Shown here: piece by piece, positions 16,456 to 26,843 of the stretch
How the letters are laid out: every line of letters begins with the position of its first letter
Numbering within the stretch: the first letter of the stretch is position 1
Origin: an uncultured Clostridia bacterium
GTDB lineage: Bacteria; Bacillota; Clostridia; Saccharofermentanales; Saccharofermentanaceae
DNA: 40,045 nucleotides
Reading direction: 5' to 3'
Assembly: GCA_946537885.1 (NCBI GenBank)
Contig: CAMNGC010000017.1
Coordinates: 1-40,045 of the forward strand
Notes under the pieces: model-generated
Seen by the model: the letters and a program-made list of their open reading frames with translations, nothing else
Database searches by the model: none
What the model was told of the DNA's origin: nothing
Made by a program: the position numbers and the translations under genes

Positions 16456-17088
16456 ATGGAAGAGAACGTATTTGTATTTGATCACCCTCTTATTCAGCAC
16501 AAGGTATCCCTGCTTCGTGACAAGAACACGAGTACAAAGGAATTCCGTGAGCTTGTATCCGAGATCGCTATGCTCATGGCATATGAGGTAACAAGAGATC
16601 TGCCTCTGAAAGATGTTGATATTGAGACTCCCGTTGCCATGGCTCATACAAAGATGCTGGCAGGGAAGAAGCTTGCCATCGTTCCTATCCTTCGCGCAGG
16701 CCTTGGCATGGTAGACGGTATGACTCAGCTGATCCCTAATGTTCGTGTAGGTCATATCGGTCTTTACAGAGATCCTGTTACGGTTCAGCCTGTTGAATAC
16801 TATTGCAAGATGCCGGAAGATGTAGCCGAGAGGGATGTAATCGTACTTGACCCCATGCTTGCTACAGGCGGTTCGGCTTCTGCAGCCATCGGATTTCTTA
16901 AGGACAGGGGCATCAAGCATATTAAGTTTATGTGCCTTATTGCTGCTCCCGAGGGGATTGCAAGACTTACCAAGGATCATCCTGACGTTAAGATCTTCTG
17001 CGCAGCCAAGGACGAGAAGCTAAATGAGCACAGTTATATCGTGCCCGGCTTGGGCGATGCAGGAGACAGATTATTCGGTACGAACTGA
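16456..17088 (+). CDS. upp: Uracil phosphoribosyltransferase
   Basis: A salvage enzyme making UMP from uracil and PRPP. The 210-residue length and full family signature are present: [16 protein letters not shown] at the N-terminus, [11 protein letters not shown], the PRPP-binding loop [14 protein letters not shown] near residue 133, and the uracil-binding C-terminus [28 protein letters not shown] upstream supports the start. It follows rpiB by 12 bases. The ATP synthase operon begins 168 bases later; no atpI gene lies in that gap, which holds a TTTTGAACA motif at 17147 but no clear terminator. Confidence 0.97.
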   Translation: MEENVFVFDHPLIQHKVSLLRDKNTSTKEFRELVSEIAMLMAYEVTRDLPLKDVDIETPVAMAHTKMLAGKKLAIVPILRAGLGMVDGMTQLIPNVRVGHIGLYRDPVTVQPVEYYCKMPEDVAERDVIVLDPMLATGGSASAAIGFLKDRGIKHIKFMCLIAAPEGIARLTKDHPDVKIFCAAKDEKLNEHSYIVPGLGDAGDRLFGTN

Positions 17089-17256
17089 TTTTTCAAGAAG
17101 GATCAAATGGTCGATTGCACGGTAATCCGTGGACAAAATACACGAATTTTGAACAATAGTTCAGACGCGAAAAGAGCGTTTAATAGTAAAATGTAAAGGA
17201 TTGATGCGGAGCTCGGTCATACGGGTTCCGTTGACAGTGAAAAGAGAGGAGGAGAT

Positions 17257-18126
17257 ATGATGGAAACAATATGTTTATCGGTATCATCGTGGTTCTCTGA
17301 CTTCTTCAAAGCTTTCGGCGACGCCTTTATTGATGAGATCAAGATCGGTGATATCGGTGAAGAAATCAATGAGGGCATCCTGCAGTGGAAGAAGAGCTTC
17401 CAGCTTGGCAGTATCAAGCTGATGCTCACAGATGCGATAATCGTCACCTGGATCGCCGTTATCATTGCATCCCTGATCTTCGGACTGATGGCGCGCAAGG
17501 CTTCCGTACGACCAAACGGCAAGCAGAATGTGCTGGAGGCGATAGTCGGGTTGATCATCTCCGTAGCCATGGGTTTTGGTATGAATAAGAAGGAAGCGGA
17601 GCATGTTGCTCCCATGATCGGGACAATCGGTATCATGATAATGTCCTGTAATGTTATTTCGGCATTTAAGATCAGTCCGCCTGCTAAGAATATAGCGTTC
17701 CCGGTCGCGCTGGCGCTCTTTGCCATTGTTTATGTTATTTACTCGATAATCCGGTTTGTGGGGGTAAAGGGCTTTTGGATATCGCTTACGACACCTATGC
17801 CTGCGCTTCTGCCGTTTAAGATCCTCGATTACATAATTAAACCGGTTTCTCTGGCACTCAGGCTTTTCGGTAATGTATTCGGTGCCTTTGTATTTATGGA
17901 ATTCCTTTATATTGTCATACCCTTTGTTGTTCCGGGACTTTTCGGGCTATGGTTCGATATCGCCGACGGAATACTTCAGGCAGTTGTATTCTCATACCTT
18001 ACCATGTCATACATAGGTGAGGCAGTAGAAGTCGGCCATGAGTATCAGGAGCATCCTGAGGAATTCAAGAGCAAGAAGAAAGAAAAGAAATCTAAGAAGG
18101 ATGAGGGGACGGCTGTCGCAGCCTGA
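17257..18126 (+). CDS. atpB: ATP synthase F0 subunit a
   Basis: The membrane stator subunit that forms the ion half-channels against the c ring. The 289-residue protein has five or six hydrophobic helices and the signature SLALRLFGNVFGAF, which contains the essential Arg facing the c-ring Glu. The C-terminal helix (FSYLTMSYIGEAV) carries the usual polar residues. The tail (about 265-289) is very Lys/Glu-rich and probably cytoplasmic. Two adjacent ATG codons follow AGGAGG (17247-17252); the second, at 17260, has the better spacing. It is the first gene of the atp operon. Confidence 0.95.
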   Translation: MMETICLSVSSWFSDFFKAFGDAFIDEIKIGDIGEEINEGILQWKKSFQLGSIKLMLTDAIIVTWIAVIIASLIFGLMARKASVRPNGKQNVLEAIVGLIISVAMGFGMNKKEAEHVAPMIGTIGIMIMSCNVISAFKISPPAKNIAFPVALALFAIVYVIYSIIRFVGVKGFWISLTTPMPALLPFKILDYIIKPVSLALRLFGNVFGAFVFMEFLYIVIPFVVPGLFGLWFDIADGILQAVVFSYLTMSYIGEAVEVGHEYQEHPEEFKSKKKEKKSKKDEGTAVAA

Positions 18127-18155
18127 TCCGTTCATCACATTTCAGGAGGTAGATT

Positions 18156-18428
18156 ATGAATTCAGCAATCGATTTAGTACCAATGATCCTTAGTATCGAA
18201 CCACGTGCTATGGCAGTTCTCGGCGCAGGTATCGCAATTGGTCTTGGCGCATTAGGCTCGTCCCTGGCTATGGGTAATGCAGCAGGTAAAGCCCTTGACG
18301 CAGGCGCTCGTCAGCCGGAGATATTCAGCAAGCTTCAGACGCTTTTGTTGACAGCTATTGTCTTTATCGAGTCAGTATGTATTTACTCTCTCGTAGTAGC
18401 TCTGCTGCTCATCTTTACAGTTAAGTGA
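18156..18428 (+). CDS. atpE: ATP synthase F0 subunit c
   Basis: The ring-forming proteolipid (90 residues, two helices) that carries ions through F0. The loop ARQPE is conserved and the ion-binding Glu lies in helix 2 (FIESVCIYSL). The Glu-Ser pair and the Tyr four residues later match the sodium-binding c ring of Ilyobacter. However, the helix 1 glutamine that completes that site is Met here (SLAMGNAAGKA), and the Thr after Glu-Ser is Val. Whether the ring carries Na+ or H+ is therefore open. Start supported by AGGAGG eight bases upstream. Confidence 0.95.
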   Translation: MNSAIDLVPMILSIEPRAMAVLGAGIAIGLGALGSSLAMGNAAGKALDAGARQPEIFSKLQTLLLTAIVFIESVCIYSLVVALLLIFTVK

Positions 18429-18457
18429 GTAAAGAAGGTTAACAAGGAGTTGTATCT

Positions 18458-19036
18458 ATGACACCCTATTTTTACAGTGCATTCAATATGGCGCTTGAAG
18501 CCGAAACAGAGTCAAGTCTTTTCTCTGCCGATCAGTTCGGGGGCTATGCAGTCACGGCTTTGTTTACGATCATCAATTTGCTGGCAGCCTTTATTGTGAT
18601 CAAGACTTTTGTATTTAAGCCTATCATGAAGGCCATGCACAAGCGCGAAGAGCTGATCAACAGCCGGATCGATGAAGCAGAGAAGAGTAAGGTCGAGGCG
18701 AAGAACAATGCTGAAGAGAGCCGCAAGGCGATAGATGATGCCAGAGTGGAGGCAGCGGGCATTGTGGAAGCTTCCAAGGAGAACGCTGAGAAACAGGCTT
18801 CCATTATTATCGAGACAGCCAAAAATGACGCTTCAGAGATCATCAAGCGCGCAGAAGAAGATTCCAAGCGCATGAAGAAGGCAGCATTGGAAGATATGAA
18901 GGACGAGTTATCGGATCTTGCCGTGATCATTGCGGGAAAGATCATCGGAGATGCTCTTTCTACCGATAAGCTCAAAGCCATTGCTGATGAGCAGGCTGAG
19001 GCAGTTATTAAAGATGAGGTGAATAAGCTTGGCTAA
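18458..19036 (+). CDS. atpF: ATP synthase F0 subunit b
   Basis: The peripheral stalk subunit (192 residues). A short N-terminus is followed by one membrane helix (about 28-52, [20 protein letters not shown]). A long charged, Ala-rich coiled coil follows (about 58-165), and then a C-terminal region with the typical [13 protein letters not shown] stretch that in other enzymes docks onto the delta subunit. AAGGAG upstream supports the start. It overlaps the next gene by eight bases. Since the next gene carries the delta C-terminal domain fused to alpha, the b C-terminus probably binds that domain. Confidence 0.95.
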   Translation: MTPYFYSAFNMALEAETESSLFSADQFGGYAVTALFTIINLLAAFIVIKTFVFKPIMKAMHKREELINSRIDEAEKSKVEAKNNAEESRKAIDDARVEAAGIVEASKENAEKQASIIIETAKNDASEIIKRAEEDSKRMKKAALEDMKDELSDLAVIIAGKIIGDALSTDKLKAIADEQAEAVIKDEVNKLG

Positions 19037-20927
19037 GATTAATGATTCCATTGTTCTTCGTGTCGTAACTGCAGGAGATATATCGGATGACCGGGTTAAG
19101 CTCATAGCGGCCAAATTTGCCGAGAGTCGTAATATCACCACTTACGAACTGCGGATGGAAACGGATGAATCCCTTATCGGTGGTTTTACCATCTATACGC
19201 AGGGAAGCCGTTACGATTACAGTGTCAAGGGACAGCTGGATCGTCTCGGTAACTTCATGAAGAATAACCGTGAGGATTCTTTGTCAGATGGTGACAGCGA
19301 GCTTGATTTCGATAAACAAAGGCTCGGAAGTGAGCTCAGAAGATCTATTGACAGTTTTCCCGAGACTCCTGCGGCGAGTATCGACAGCGCAGAGTTGGCG
19401 GACATGGACGATTCTGCGATCATGGAGAGAGCGGAGGCTGCTTTCGGCTCAGGTAATACAGTTGAAGAGGTCGGAATCGTTCAGAGTGTAAGTGACGGTG
19501 TTGCTAACTGTTCAGGGCTTGAGAACTGCATGCTCTCAGAATTGGTGGAGTTTACCAGCGGCGCTTATGGAATTGCTATGAACCTCGAACGAGCTAGTGT
19601 GGGAGTGGTTCTTCTGACAAATGCCGACACTGTTGTGGAAGGTATGGTATGTAAGCGAACGGCCAAGACGGTATCGGTTCCGGTCGGCAAGGGTCTTCTT
19701 GGAAGAGTGGTCGACCCTTTGGGACGGGCTATTGACGGCAAGGGTATAATCAGGCATCACGAGACCCGTCCAATCGAGTCTCCGGCGCCCACCATCGTTC
19801 AGAGGAGTCCCGTAAATAAACCGCTGCACACTGGCATCACGGCTATAGATGCTCTGACGCCTATCGGGCGAGGCCAAAGAGAGCTCATTATCGGTGACCG
19901 ACAGACAGGAAAGACCGCTATCGCCATCGACACGATAATCAACCAGCGCGGTAAGAACACAATTTGTGTCTATGTTGCCATCGGTCAGAAGATGAGCACC
20001 ATCGTTAATACGGTTAATACTCTCGAAAAACACGGCGCCCTTGACTACACAGTCGTAGTGGCAGCCAGCGCCACGGATTCGGCTTCGCTTCAGTATATTG
20101 CTCCATTCTCAGGCTGTGCGATCGCGGAGAAGTTTATGTATGACGATCATAGAGACGTTCTTATCGTATATGACGATCTGAGTAAACACGCCCAAGCATA
20201 TAGAGCGATATCGCTGCTTTTGAGAAGACCGCCGGGACGTGAGGCTTACCCGGGAGATGTATTCTATCTGCATTCGAGACTGCTCGAACGTGCAGCAAAA
20301 CTTAGTAGCGAGCTTGGCGGCGGTTCTATAACCGCCCTGCCGATCATCGAGACTTTGGGAGATGATATCTCGGCATATATTCCGACTAATGTCATCTCTA
20401 TCACTGACGGACAGATCTACCTGGCACCGGAGCTTTTTTTCTCGGGGCAAAGGCCGGCTATTAATGTCGGTTTGTCCGTATCTCGTGTAGGCGGCGCTGC
20501 GCAGACCAAAGCCACCAAGAAGGTCGGCGGCCCTTTGAGAATATCATTGGCTCAGGCTCGTGAGATGGCATCTTTCGCTCAGTTCGGTTCGGATCTGGAC
20601 GAGAATACCCAGTTGCAGCTTAAGCGCGGCATTGTAATGAACGAAGTACTCAAGCAGGAGCAGTATTCGCCTCTTACCATGGAGGAACAGGTAGTCGTTC
20701 TCTATACGGCAACTACCGATAAGCTTAACTTCCTGGCTAAAGAGGATATCAGAGAATTTTGTGACGGCTTGCTGGATAATGTGCATATTACCCATCCGGA
20801 GCTAATGGGACGGATCGAGGCGACCGGCTTGTTTGAGGATGCGGATGCTGCTGAACTTGATGGTGCAATCGAGGAATATCGCCGCAATTACATTGCGGAG
20901 CACAGTGAATATAATACGGATATTTGA
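19029..20927 (+). CDS. atpA: ATP synthase delta(C-terminal)-alpha fusion subunit
   Basis: A 632-residue protein, about 125 longer than a usual alpha chain. Residues about 7-80 match the C-terminal domain of the delta/OSCP subunit (VVTAGDIS, then [15 protein letters not shown] and [14 protein letters not shown]). Residues about 81-115 are an acidic, Ser-rich linker. From about 118 it is a full alpha subunit: [11 protein letters not shown], the P-loop GDRQTGKT near residue 289, [11 protein letters not shown], and the arginine-finger segment [10 protein letters not shown]. No separate delta gene lies in the operon and the delta N-terminal helical domain is missing. It starts with TTG at 19029 (GAGGTGA upstream), inside the end of atpF. 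Alpha forms the catalytic hexamer with beta; the extra domain probably joins it directly to the b stalk. Confidence 0.93.
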   Translation: MAKINDSIVLRVVTAGDISDDRVKLIAAKFAESRNITTYELRMETDESLIGGFTIYTQGSRYDYSVKGQLDRLGNFMKNNREDSLSDGDSELDFDKQRLGSELRRSIDSFPETPAASIDSAELADMDDSAIMERAEAAFGSGNTVEEVGIVQSVSDGVANCSGLENCMLSELVEFTSGAYGIAMNLERASVGVVLLTNADTVVEGMVCKRTAKTVSVPVGKGLLGRVVDPLGRAIDGKGIIRHHETRPIESPAPTIVQRSPVNKPLHTGITAIDALTPIGRGQRELIIGDRQTGKTAIAIDTIINQRGKNTICVYVAIGQKMSTIVNTVNTLEKHGALDYTVVVAASATDSASLQYIAPFSGCAIAEKFMYDDHRDVLIVYDDLSKHAQAYRAISLLLRRPPGREAYPGDVFYLHSRLLERAAKLSSELGGGSITALPIIETLGDDISAYIPTNVISITDGQIYLAPELFFSGQRPAINVGLSVSRVGGAAQTKATKKVGGPLRISLAQAREMASFAQFGSDLDENTQLQLKRGIVMNEVLKQEQYSPLTMEEQVVVLYTATTDKLNFLAKEDIREFCDGLLDNVHITHPELMGRIEATGLFEDADAAELDGAIEEYRRNYIAEHSEYNTDI

Positions 20928-20939
20928 TAAAGGAAAGAC

Positions 20940-21878
20940 ATGGAGAATCTTAATGCCATAAAGAAGAGGATAAAGAGCGTAAATGACATAAGTCAGATGA
21001 CTAATGCCATGCAGCTCGTAAGCGCCGCCAAGAAGCGACGCTCTCTGGTGATGCATGAAGCAATGTATCCCTTCTTTTCTCTATGCCTGGAAAGTATGCG
21101 TGAGTTAAGGAGTAAGACCGGGAATCTGGACAATCCCTTTTTCGATCTGGAACAAAAGAGTGCGGGAGAGACCTGGAAGATCGGTTACTTCGTACTAAGC
21201 GGAGATCAGGGGCTGGCCGGCGCATATAACAATAATATGGTGAAGATCACCGAAGAGCATGTAAACCGCAAGATCCTTGAGAATACTCGAAAAGGAATCA
21301 CTACGGAATATAAGCTCTATGTTTTCGGTAAGCCGGCAAGAGAGAAACTGGCAAGAAGCGGAATGAATGTTGACGATGAGTTCTCATTCCCGATATCGGA
21401 ACCGGACTTCTATCAGGCTCGTAATGTAGGCGCGATTATCCGTAATAAGTTTCTCGATAAGGAATTCGATCTGGTATATCTGATCTATACAAAGACCGGA
21501 AAGGCGGCCACTATGGAGCCGGTAGCATTAAGACTTCTGCCGGTTGATGATAAGTCTATTGCGGCTGTTCTTCCTGATAATCTTGAGAATCCCGGAATGG
21601 CAGTTCAGGGCGAAGACGCGATCGAATATTGGCCGAGTATGAACTCGGTATTCAATTATCTCGTGGATACTTATCTTAATGCGATGATATATGGTGCAAT
21701 GGTCGAGGCATATGCGAGCGAACAGACGGCAAGACTTACCGCAATGGACAACGCCACCAGCAATGCGGAGGACATGATGAAGAAGCTTCTGCTTATGAAT
21801 AACCGAGCCCGTCAGGCAAAGATCACTAACGAGCTGACTGAGATAATAAACGGTGCTCAGCAGGCCGATAATTTGTAA
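20940..21878 (+). CDS. atpG: ATP synthase F1 subunit gamma
   Basis: The central rotor shaft (312 residues, slightly longer than the usual 285-295). The N-terminal helix IKKRIKSVNDISQMTNAMQLVSA is cut by the conserved MTNAM turn. The Rossmann-like middle has LSGDQGLAGAYNNN, and the C-terminal helix ends with MDNATSNAEDMMKKL and NRARQAKITNELTEI, all diagnostic. The insert around residues 65-80 and 215-235 accounts for the extra length. It follows the delta-alpha gene by 12 bases with AAAGGA upstream. Confidence 0.96.
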   Translation: MENLNAIKKRIKSVNDISQMTNAMQLVSAAKKRRSLVMHEAMYPFFSLCLESMRELRSKTGNLDNPFFDLEQKSAGETWKIGYFVLSGDQGLAGAYNNNMVKITEEHVNRKILENTRKGITTEYKLYVFGKPAREKLARSGMNVDDEFSFPISEPDFYQARNVGAIIRNKFLDKEFDLVYLIYTKTGKAATMEPVALRLLPVDDKSIAAVLPDNLENPGMAVQGEDAIEYWPSMNSVFNYLVDTYLNAMIYGAMVEAYASEQTARLTAMDNATSNAEDMMKKLLLMNNRARQAKITNELTEIINGAQQADNL

Positions 21879-23297
<1,419 letters not shown>

Positions 23298-23308
23298 AGG
23301 GGAAAGTT

Positions 23309-23809
23309 ATGGAGAACAAGATAAAGCTTACAGTGGTAACTCCTGTTCGTTGTTTCTATGAGAACTTTGTCTCATCTGTTACCCTGCCTTCTTTTGACGG
23401 TGAGATCGGTATCATGGCCGGTCATTCTCCGTTGGTATTTGCTTTATCTCCCGGAATAGCGCATATAAGGATCGATTCGGAGATCAGTCATTTTGTTGTC
23501 TCGGAGGGCTATGTTGAAGTAAACCCGAAGATGGTCCTGGTAGTCTGTGACTCGGCTGAGTGGCCTGATCAGATAGATGTCCAGAGAATGGTAGAAGCCT
23601 ACATAGAATCCCGTGACAATCTTAAGAATGACCGCGACAGCGATAAACGAAGCATCATAGCTGATGCCAATGCCCGTAAAGCCGGCTATGTTAAAGATAA
23701 TGTGAAATCGCTGAGTCGAGCCCGTGCCCGAGTGCATATCATTGAGTCGTATGGGACGGAGGCACAGAAGCTCAAACTGGATAAGCTTAAAGCAAAATAC
23801 AATATCTGA
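23309..23809 (+). CDS. atpC: ATP synthase F1 subunit epsilon (extended C-terminus)
   Basis: The rotor-base subunit that couples gamma to the c ring and can inhibit ATP hydrolysis through its C-terminal helices. Residues about 1-88 form the usual beta sandwich (TPVRCFYENFVSSVTLPS, DGEIGIMAGHSPLV, FVVSEGYVEV). The whole chain is 166 residues, about 30 more than typical; the extra length is in a highly charged helical C-terminus (about 95-166). That is where inhibitory helices sit in other enzymes, so regulation may differ. Last gene of the operon; no strong terminator is visible in the 36 bases before the convergent FHA gene. Confidence 0.93.
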   Translation: MENKIKLTVVTPVRCFYENFVSSVTLPSFDGEIGIMAGHSPLVFALSPGIAHIRIDSEISHFVVSEGYVEVNPKMVLVVCDSAEWPDQIDVQRMVEAYIESRDNLKNDRDSDKRSIIADANARKAGYVKDNVKSLSRARARVHIIESYGTEAQKLKLDKLKAKYNI

Positions 23810-23845
23810 ACTGTTAGCTGTCATCACAAATGAGACAAAAGGCAA

Positions 23846-25051
23846 TTATCCAAAGCCGCAGGTAAGAGTTAATTCTGCATCACCTATAAGCAGTCTTTGT
23901 CCGCTCTTCAGCTCATAATCATGCTCGACAGCGAGCTTTCTATTCTCGAGGAAAGTAGGATTCTTCTCTGAGAGAGAACGTATATAGTAATTGCCGTTTT
24001 GTCTGGAGATCTCGGCGTGTATAGAGGCTACACCTTTCTTGTCTATAAACAGATCAGCCAGAAACCTGTCGGAGCCTATTATGATCCGATCGGAGTACAT
24101 TCCGTATTTGATATCTTCACTATTTGGAGAAGCACCCCTTATCATTAGAGGACCGACGGATGCCGGGGATTCATTGACTTCTGCATTCGCATAATCAAAA
24201 AGCGCTTCTCTTCGTCCGTCTGCTAGTTGCCGGTCATCATTTCTCTTGCCGGATCTTTCTTTGAGAAAAGGAGTCACGGGCAGTTTGTTGACTGATCCGT
24301 TCCCGAACTTCATCATTATCAGAAAAACGACAGAGGCCATAAAGAAAAGAGCGCAGACAGGCAGGAGCCCTGTACTGAAGCTGAAGATGGATATGATCGA
24401 ACATAATAATGAGAAGACGAGCTCTTGAGAAGGCATTCTAAATAAGTCAACATGATCCTTATGCTTGTAATAACCGACCCATTTATCTTTGTCCATTCCT
24501 TCGCAAATCTCCCGGAGCATCTTATTGTTTCCGGAGGAGACAGCAAATGTTATCTGCTGAATCTCATCTGCTGTCAGGACAGAAGAGAAGAAAGGGTGTT
24601 CCAAAAGTTCTTCCGCATTATCTTCTCCGATAACTGCAAGTGTCAGTTCTTCCGGTTCATACCTCAAGGGGTACATACAGAATCTGACGCAGGAACCCTT
24701 GTCATCCGTGAAGATATAGTCGCTGTTCCTGCAGAGAGCGCAGGGGAAAAGTAACATGTCGGTAAGTTTGGATAAGCTATGCAAAAAGGCCCTTACGGAT
24801 TCTCTTCGCCTGATCAGATCCTTGACGGAAGGTTTTATTCCGTGATCTGTCGTCATATAATCGTTAATCGATAAGAAACCGGAGAATTCGAAAGATAACT
24901 CAACCATACCATTCAGTGTGTCTGCGGTGATCGGGAAAATCTCCTTTATAAGCCTTGTATTTATTATCTCCTCGGCGTAGTGATAAAGCTGCGTGTTCCC
25001 GTCGATTCTCTCGATTGCATAATGTCCGTAAGGGCCTTTCTTGATCTGCAT
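23846..25051 (-). CDS. FHA-domain protein with DUF6382-like N-terminus and membrane anchor
   Basis: A 401-residue protein. The N-terminal part (about 1-185) resembles the DUF6382 region that precedes FHA domains in clostridial Tad loci (GNTQLYHY, then FPLR-type YPLRYEPEEL). One or two membrane helices lie at about 208-248 (LVFSLLCSIISIFSFSTGLLP). After a linker, residues about 318-400 form a forkhead-associated domain (RIIIGSDRFLADLFI, SIHAEISRQNGNYYI, FLENRKL), which binds phospho-threonine. It is the last gene of the minus-strand Tad cluster, 24 bases after the pilin. It may link pilus assembly to Ser/Thr kinase signalling; no kinase is in the window. Confidence 0.8.
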   Translation of the reverse strand: MQIKKGPYGHYAIERIDGNTQLYHYAEEIINTRLIKEIFPITADTLNGMVELSFEFSGFLSINDYMTTDHGIKPSVKDLIRRRESVRAFLHSLSKLTDMLLFPCALCRNSDYIFTDDKGSCVRFCMYPLRYEPEELTLAVIGEDNAEELLEHPFFSSVLTADEIQQITFAVSSGNNKMLREICEGMDKDKWVGYYKHKDHVDLFRMPSQELVFSLLCSIISIFSFSTGLLPVCALFFMASVVFLIMMKFGNGSVNKLPVTPFLKERSGKRNDDRQLADGRREALFDYANAEVNESPASVGPLMIRGASPNSEDIKYGMYSDRIIIGSDRFLADLFIDKKGVASIHAEISRQNGNYYIRSLSEKNPTFLENRKLAVEHDYELKSGQRLLIGDAELTLTCGFG

Positions 25052-25075
25052 AATTACCTCTTGTTAATAATTCCT

Positions 25076-25249
25076 TTAATTGAATGCGTTAGCTATCTTG
25101 TTCTCGTCAAAGCAGAATGCCATGACTTTGCCGCCAAAGGCCAGCAGGCTTTCTCTGAATATGAGCGCCAGCGCCACCAGTACGGCGACTATGATGACAA
25201 CTTCAACAGTTCCCATGCCTTTTTTATTGCTCGAAAATCTTCTTGCCAT
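25076..25249 (-). CDS. Flp1-type type IVb pilin
   Basis: A 57-residue protein too short for default gene finders with a 60-residue limit. A basic leader MARRFSSNKKG is followed by MGTVEVVIIVAVLVALAL, the class III (type IVb) prepilin signature: cleavage after Gly 11 and Glu at position +5 of the mature chain, then a hydrophobic assembly helix. The remaining tail has FGGKVMAFCFDENKIA. AGGAGG sits eight bases before the ATG. It lies between the TadB-TadC gene and the FHA gene, as expected for the structural pilin of the locus. No prepilin peptidase is seen in the window. Confidence 0.9.
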   Translation of the reverse strand: MARRFSSNKKGMGTVEVVIIVAVLVALALIFRESLLAFGGKVMAFCFDENKIANAFN

Positions 25250-25274
25250 AGTAGTACCTCCTGTTCTGATTTTT

Positions 25275-26843
25275 TTATAAGCCGAGTGAGATAATAGCGG
25301 GTGCGGTAGCTACCAGCAGGACGCAGATAAAATCCAGCGTCATCGGAACAAGCAGGCTTAAGGCCTCTCGTTCCTGTTTCTTGCGGGTAGCGTTGCGACA
25401 GAGATTCCAGCAGGAAGCGGCTTGAAGTGACAGAAGATTTAAGACTTCCGGTGTTCCGAGCCTTCCATATCTGGCCATAAGAAGCAGGGCGGACTGGGCT
25501 TCCGGGATCTGTATGCGAAGTGACATCTTTTCGATGGCATCGGATGCGCTGATCCCGCTTATCATCATTGCCCGTAGTCCGTTGATCTCCCCGGACAGGC
25601 TGGGATTCTTTCTAAATGCTTTTGAACATATATCTATCGCTTTGGGAAGCTGGATTCCTGCCTCGAGTAATGTGTAAATGAGACAGAAGAACAAAGGGAT
25701 GTCCTGCATCAGTTCTTCCTTTTTGAGTTGTGTCATATGGCGTGCGTCGTGTAAATTGAGGAACGCAATTATAAAAGGCAGAATAAATGCCGGCCAAAGC
25801 GAATTCCCTGTCATCAGAAGGACCGTTAATGCTGCTACAAAGGACAGAGGTACCGTTAGCAGTTGCTTCCTAAGATAGAGCTCATAGGCGCTGTCGGGAT
25901 TCATAGACAACTCGCTGAAAAGCTCATGCCGCGTTGACAGAAAGCCGGACGGGAGATGTTTCTTTGCAAATCCGGTCAAGGGAAGATCTTTACATGACAG
26001 ATCATTGTCGTTTTTGCTCTGTCGATAATTCTTTATCCCGCTAGCTTCCGAATGTGACATGTATCTGAAGAGAAGTGCGGCGGCCAGAATACAGATGCCG
26101 AAAGCGATCGCCAGTATTACCGATCCTGTAGATGATGCTCTTGCCATCTGAAGATAACCGTGTCCGGAGCTGTCCAGCGCGGCAGTTATAAGAAAGGGCA
26201 TAAGGCATAATATAGCTGCCTCCGCATTCTTGCCGGCATTCTGCGCATTGATCTCGTTTTGGACTGCATTAAGCTCGGATAGCATCTGACAACTGCTCCT
26301 TAATATAGCCAGGCTGTTATTGCCGATCCGTCCTGATATGGCGAGACTGTGAAAAACAGGTGATATCTCCGGGAAGTCAATGCTGTCGGAGAACCTCATA
26401 AGTGCTTCTTCGAGACTCATATGCATCTTGAGATCGTTCTCCAATGTGATAAGAGGCCTGTTAAGAAGACTTTTCTGGCCGAAAGTGTGCTCGATTACGG
26501 GCCTTATCAGCAGGAGAGCCGTTTCTATGGAATATCCGCTGCTCACACTTGTACACAATACCTGAAGCAATACCAGAAGCTGAGATCTCAAGTGCTTCCT
26601 ATTTCCTGCGTAGATCTTGTTCACTGCTTCTTTCCACGGGAAAAAGCCAAGCAGGCCTGATATGATCAGCCTCGGCATTACAGGCTCGATAAAGAGCCCG
26701 GACAAGAGGTATAACAGTCCGCAGAGCAGCGGATATAACCAAAGCATTCTAATGAGGTAGTCTTTTCTGTAGTTGCCGCTTCTCGGATCAGATCCTGTAT
26801 AGCGCAGCTCTTCTGATGTTTTCTTCGTCTGTCTGTCTTTCAA
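25275..26843 (-). CDS. Fused TadB-TadC inner-membrane platform protein
   Basis: A 522-residue protein made of two type II secretion F (T2SSF) halves. The first (to about residue 290) has membrane helices near its start and a TadB-like core (LLVLLQVLCTSVSSGYSIETAL, then SLAISGRIGNNSLAIL). The second has the TadC pattern (QDIPLFFCLIYTLLEAGIQLPKAI, ending in two hydrophobic helices). TadB and TadC are usually two genes. I place the start at a TTG (26843) because AAAGGAGG lies eight bases before it; an ATG at 26867 would put that site inside the gene. Either way it overlaps tadA (56 or 80 bases). It anchors the TadA motor and extracts pilin from the membrane. Confidence 0.85.
   Translation of the reverse strand: MKDRQTKKTSEELRYTGSDPRSGNYRKDYLIRMLWLYPLLCGLLYLLSGLFIEPVMPRLIISGLLGFFPWKEAVNKIYAGNRKHLRSQLLVLLQVLCTSVSSGYSIETALLLIRPVIEHTFGQKSLLNRPLITLENDLKMHMSLEEALMRFSDSIDFPEISPVFHSLAISGRIGNNSLAILRSSCQMLSELNAVQNEINAQNAGKNAEAAILCLMPFLITAALDSSGHGYLQMARASSTGSVILAIAFGICILAAALLFRYMSHSEASGIKNYRQSKNDNDLSCKDLPLTGFAKKHLPSGFLSTRHELFSELSMNPDSAYELYLRKQLLTVPLSFVAALTVLLMTGNSLWPAFILPFIIAFLNLHDARHMTQLKKEELMQDIPLFFCLIYTLLEAGIQLPKAIDICSKAFRKNPSLSGEINGLRAMMISGISASDAIEKMSLRIQIPEAQSALLLMARYGRLGTPEVLNLLSLQAASCWNLCRNATRKKQEREALSLLVPMTLDFICVLLVATAPAIISLGL

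Noticed and set aside
19029..20927. delta-alpha fusion as a frameshift artefact
   Set aside because: The frame is continuous through delta-like part, linker and alpha, with a ribosome site before the TTG and none seen before the alpha part; still worth confirming with reads.
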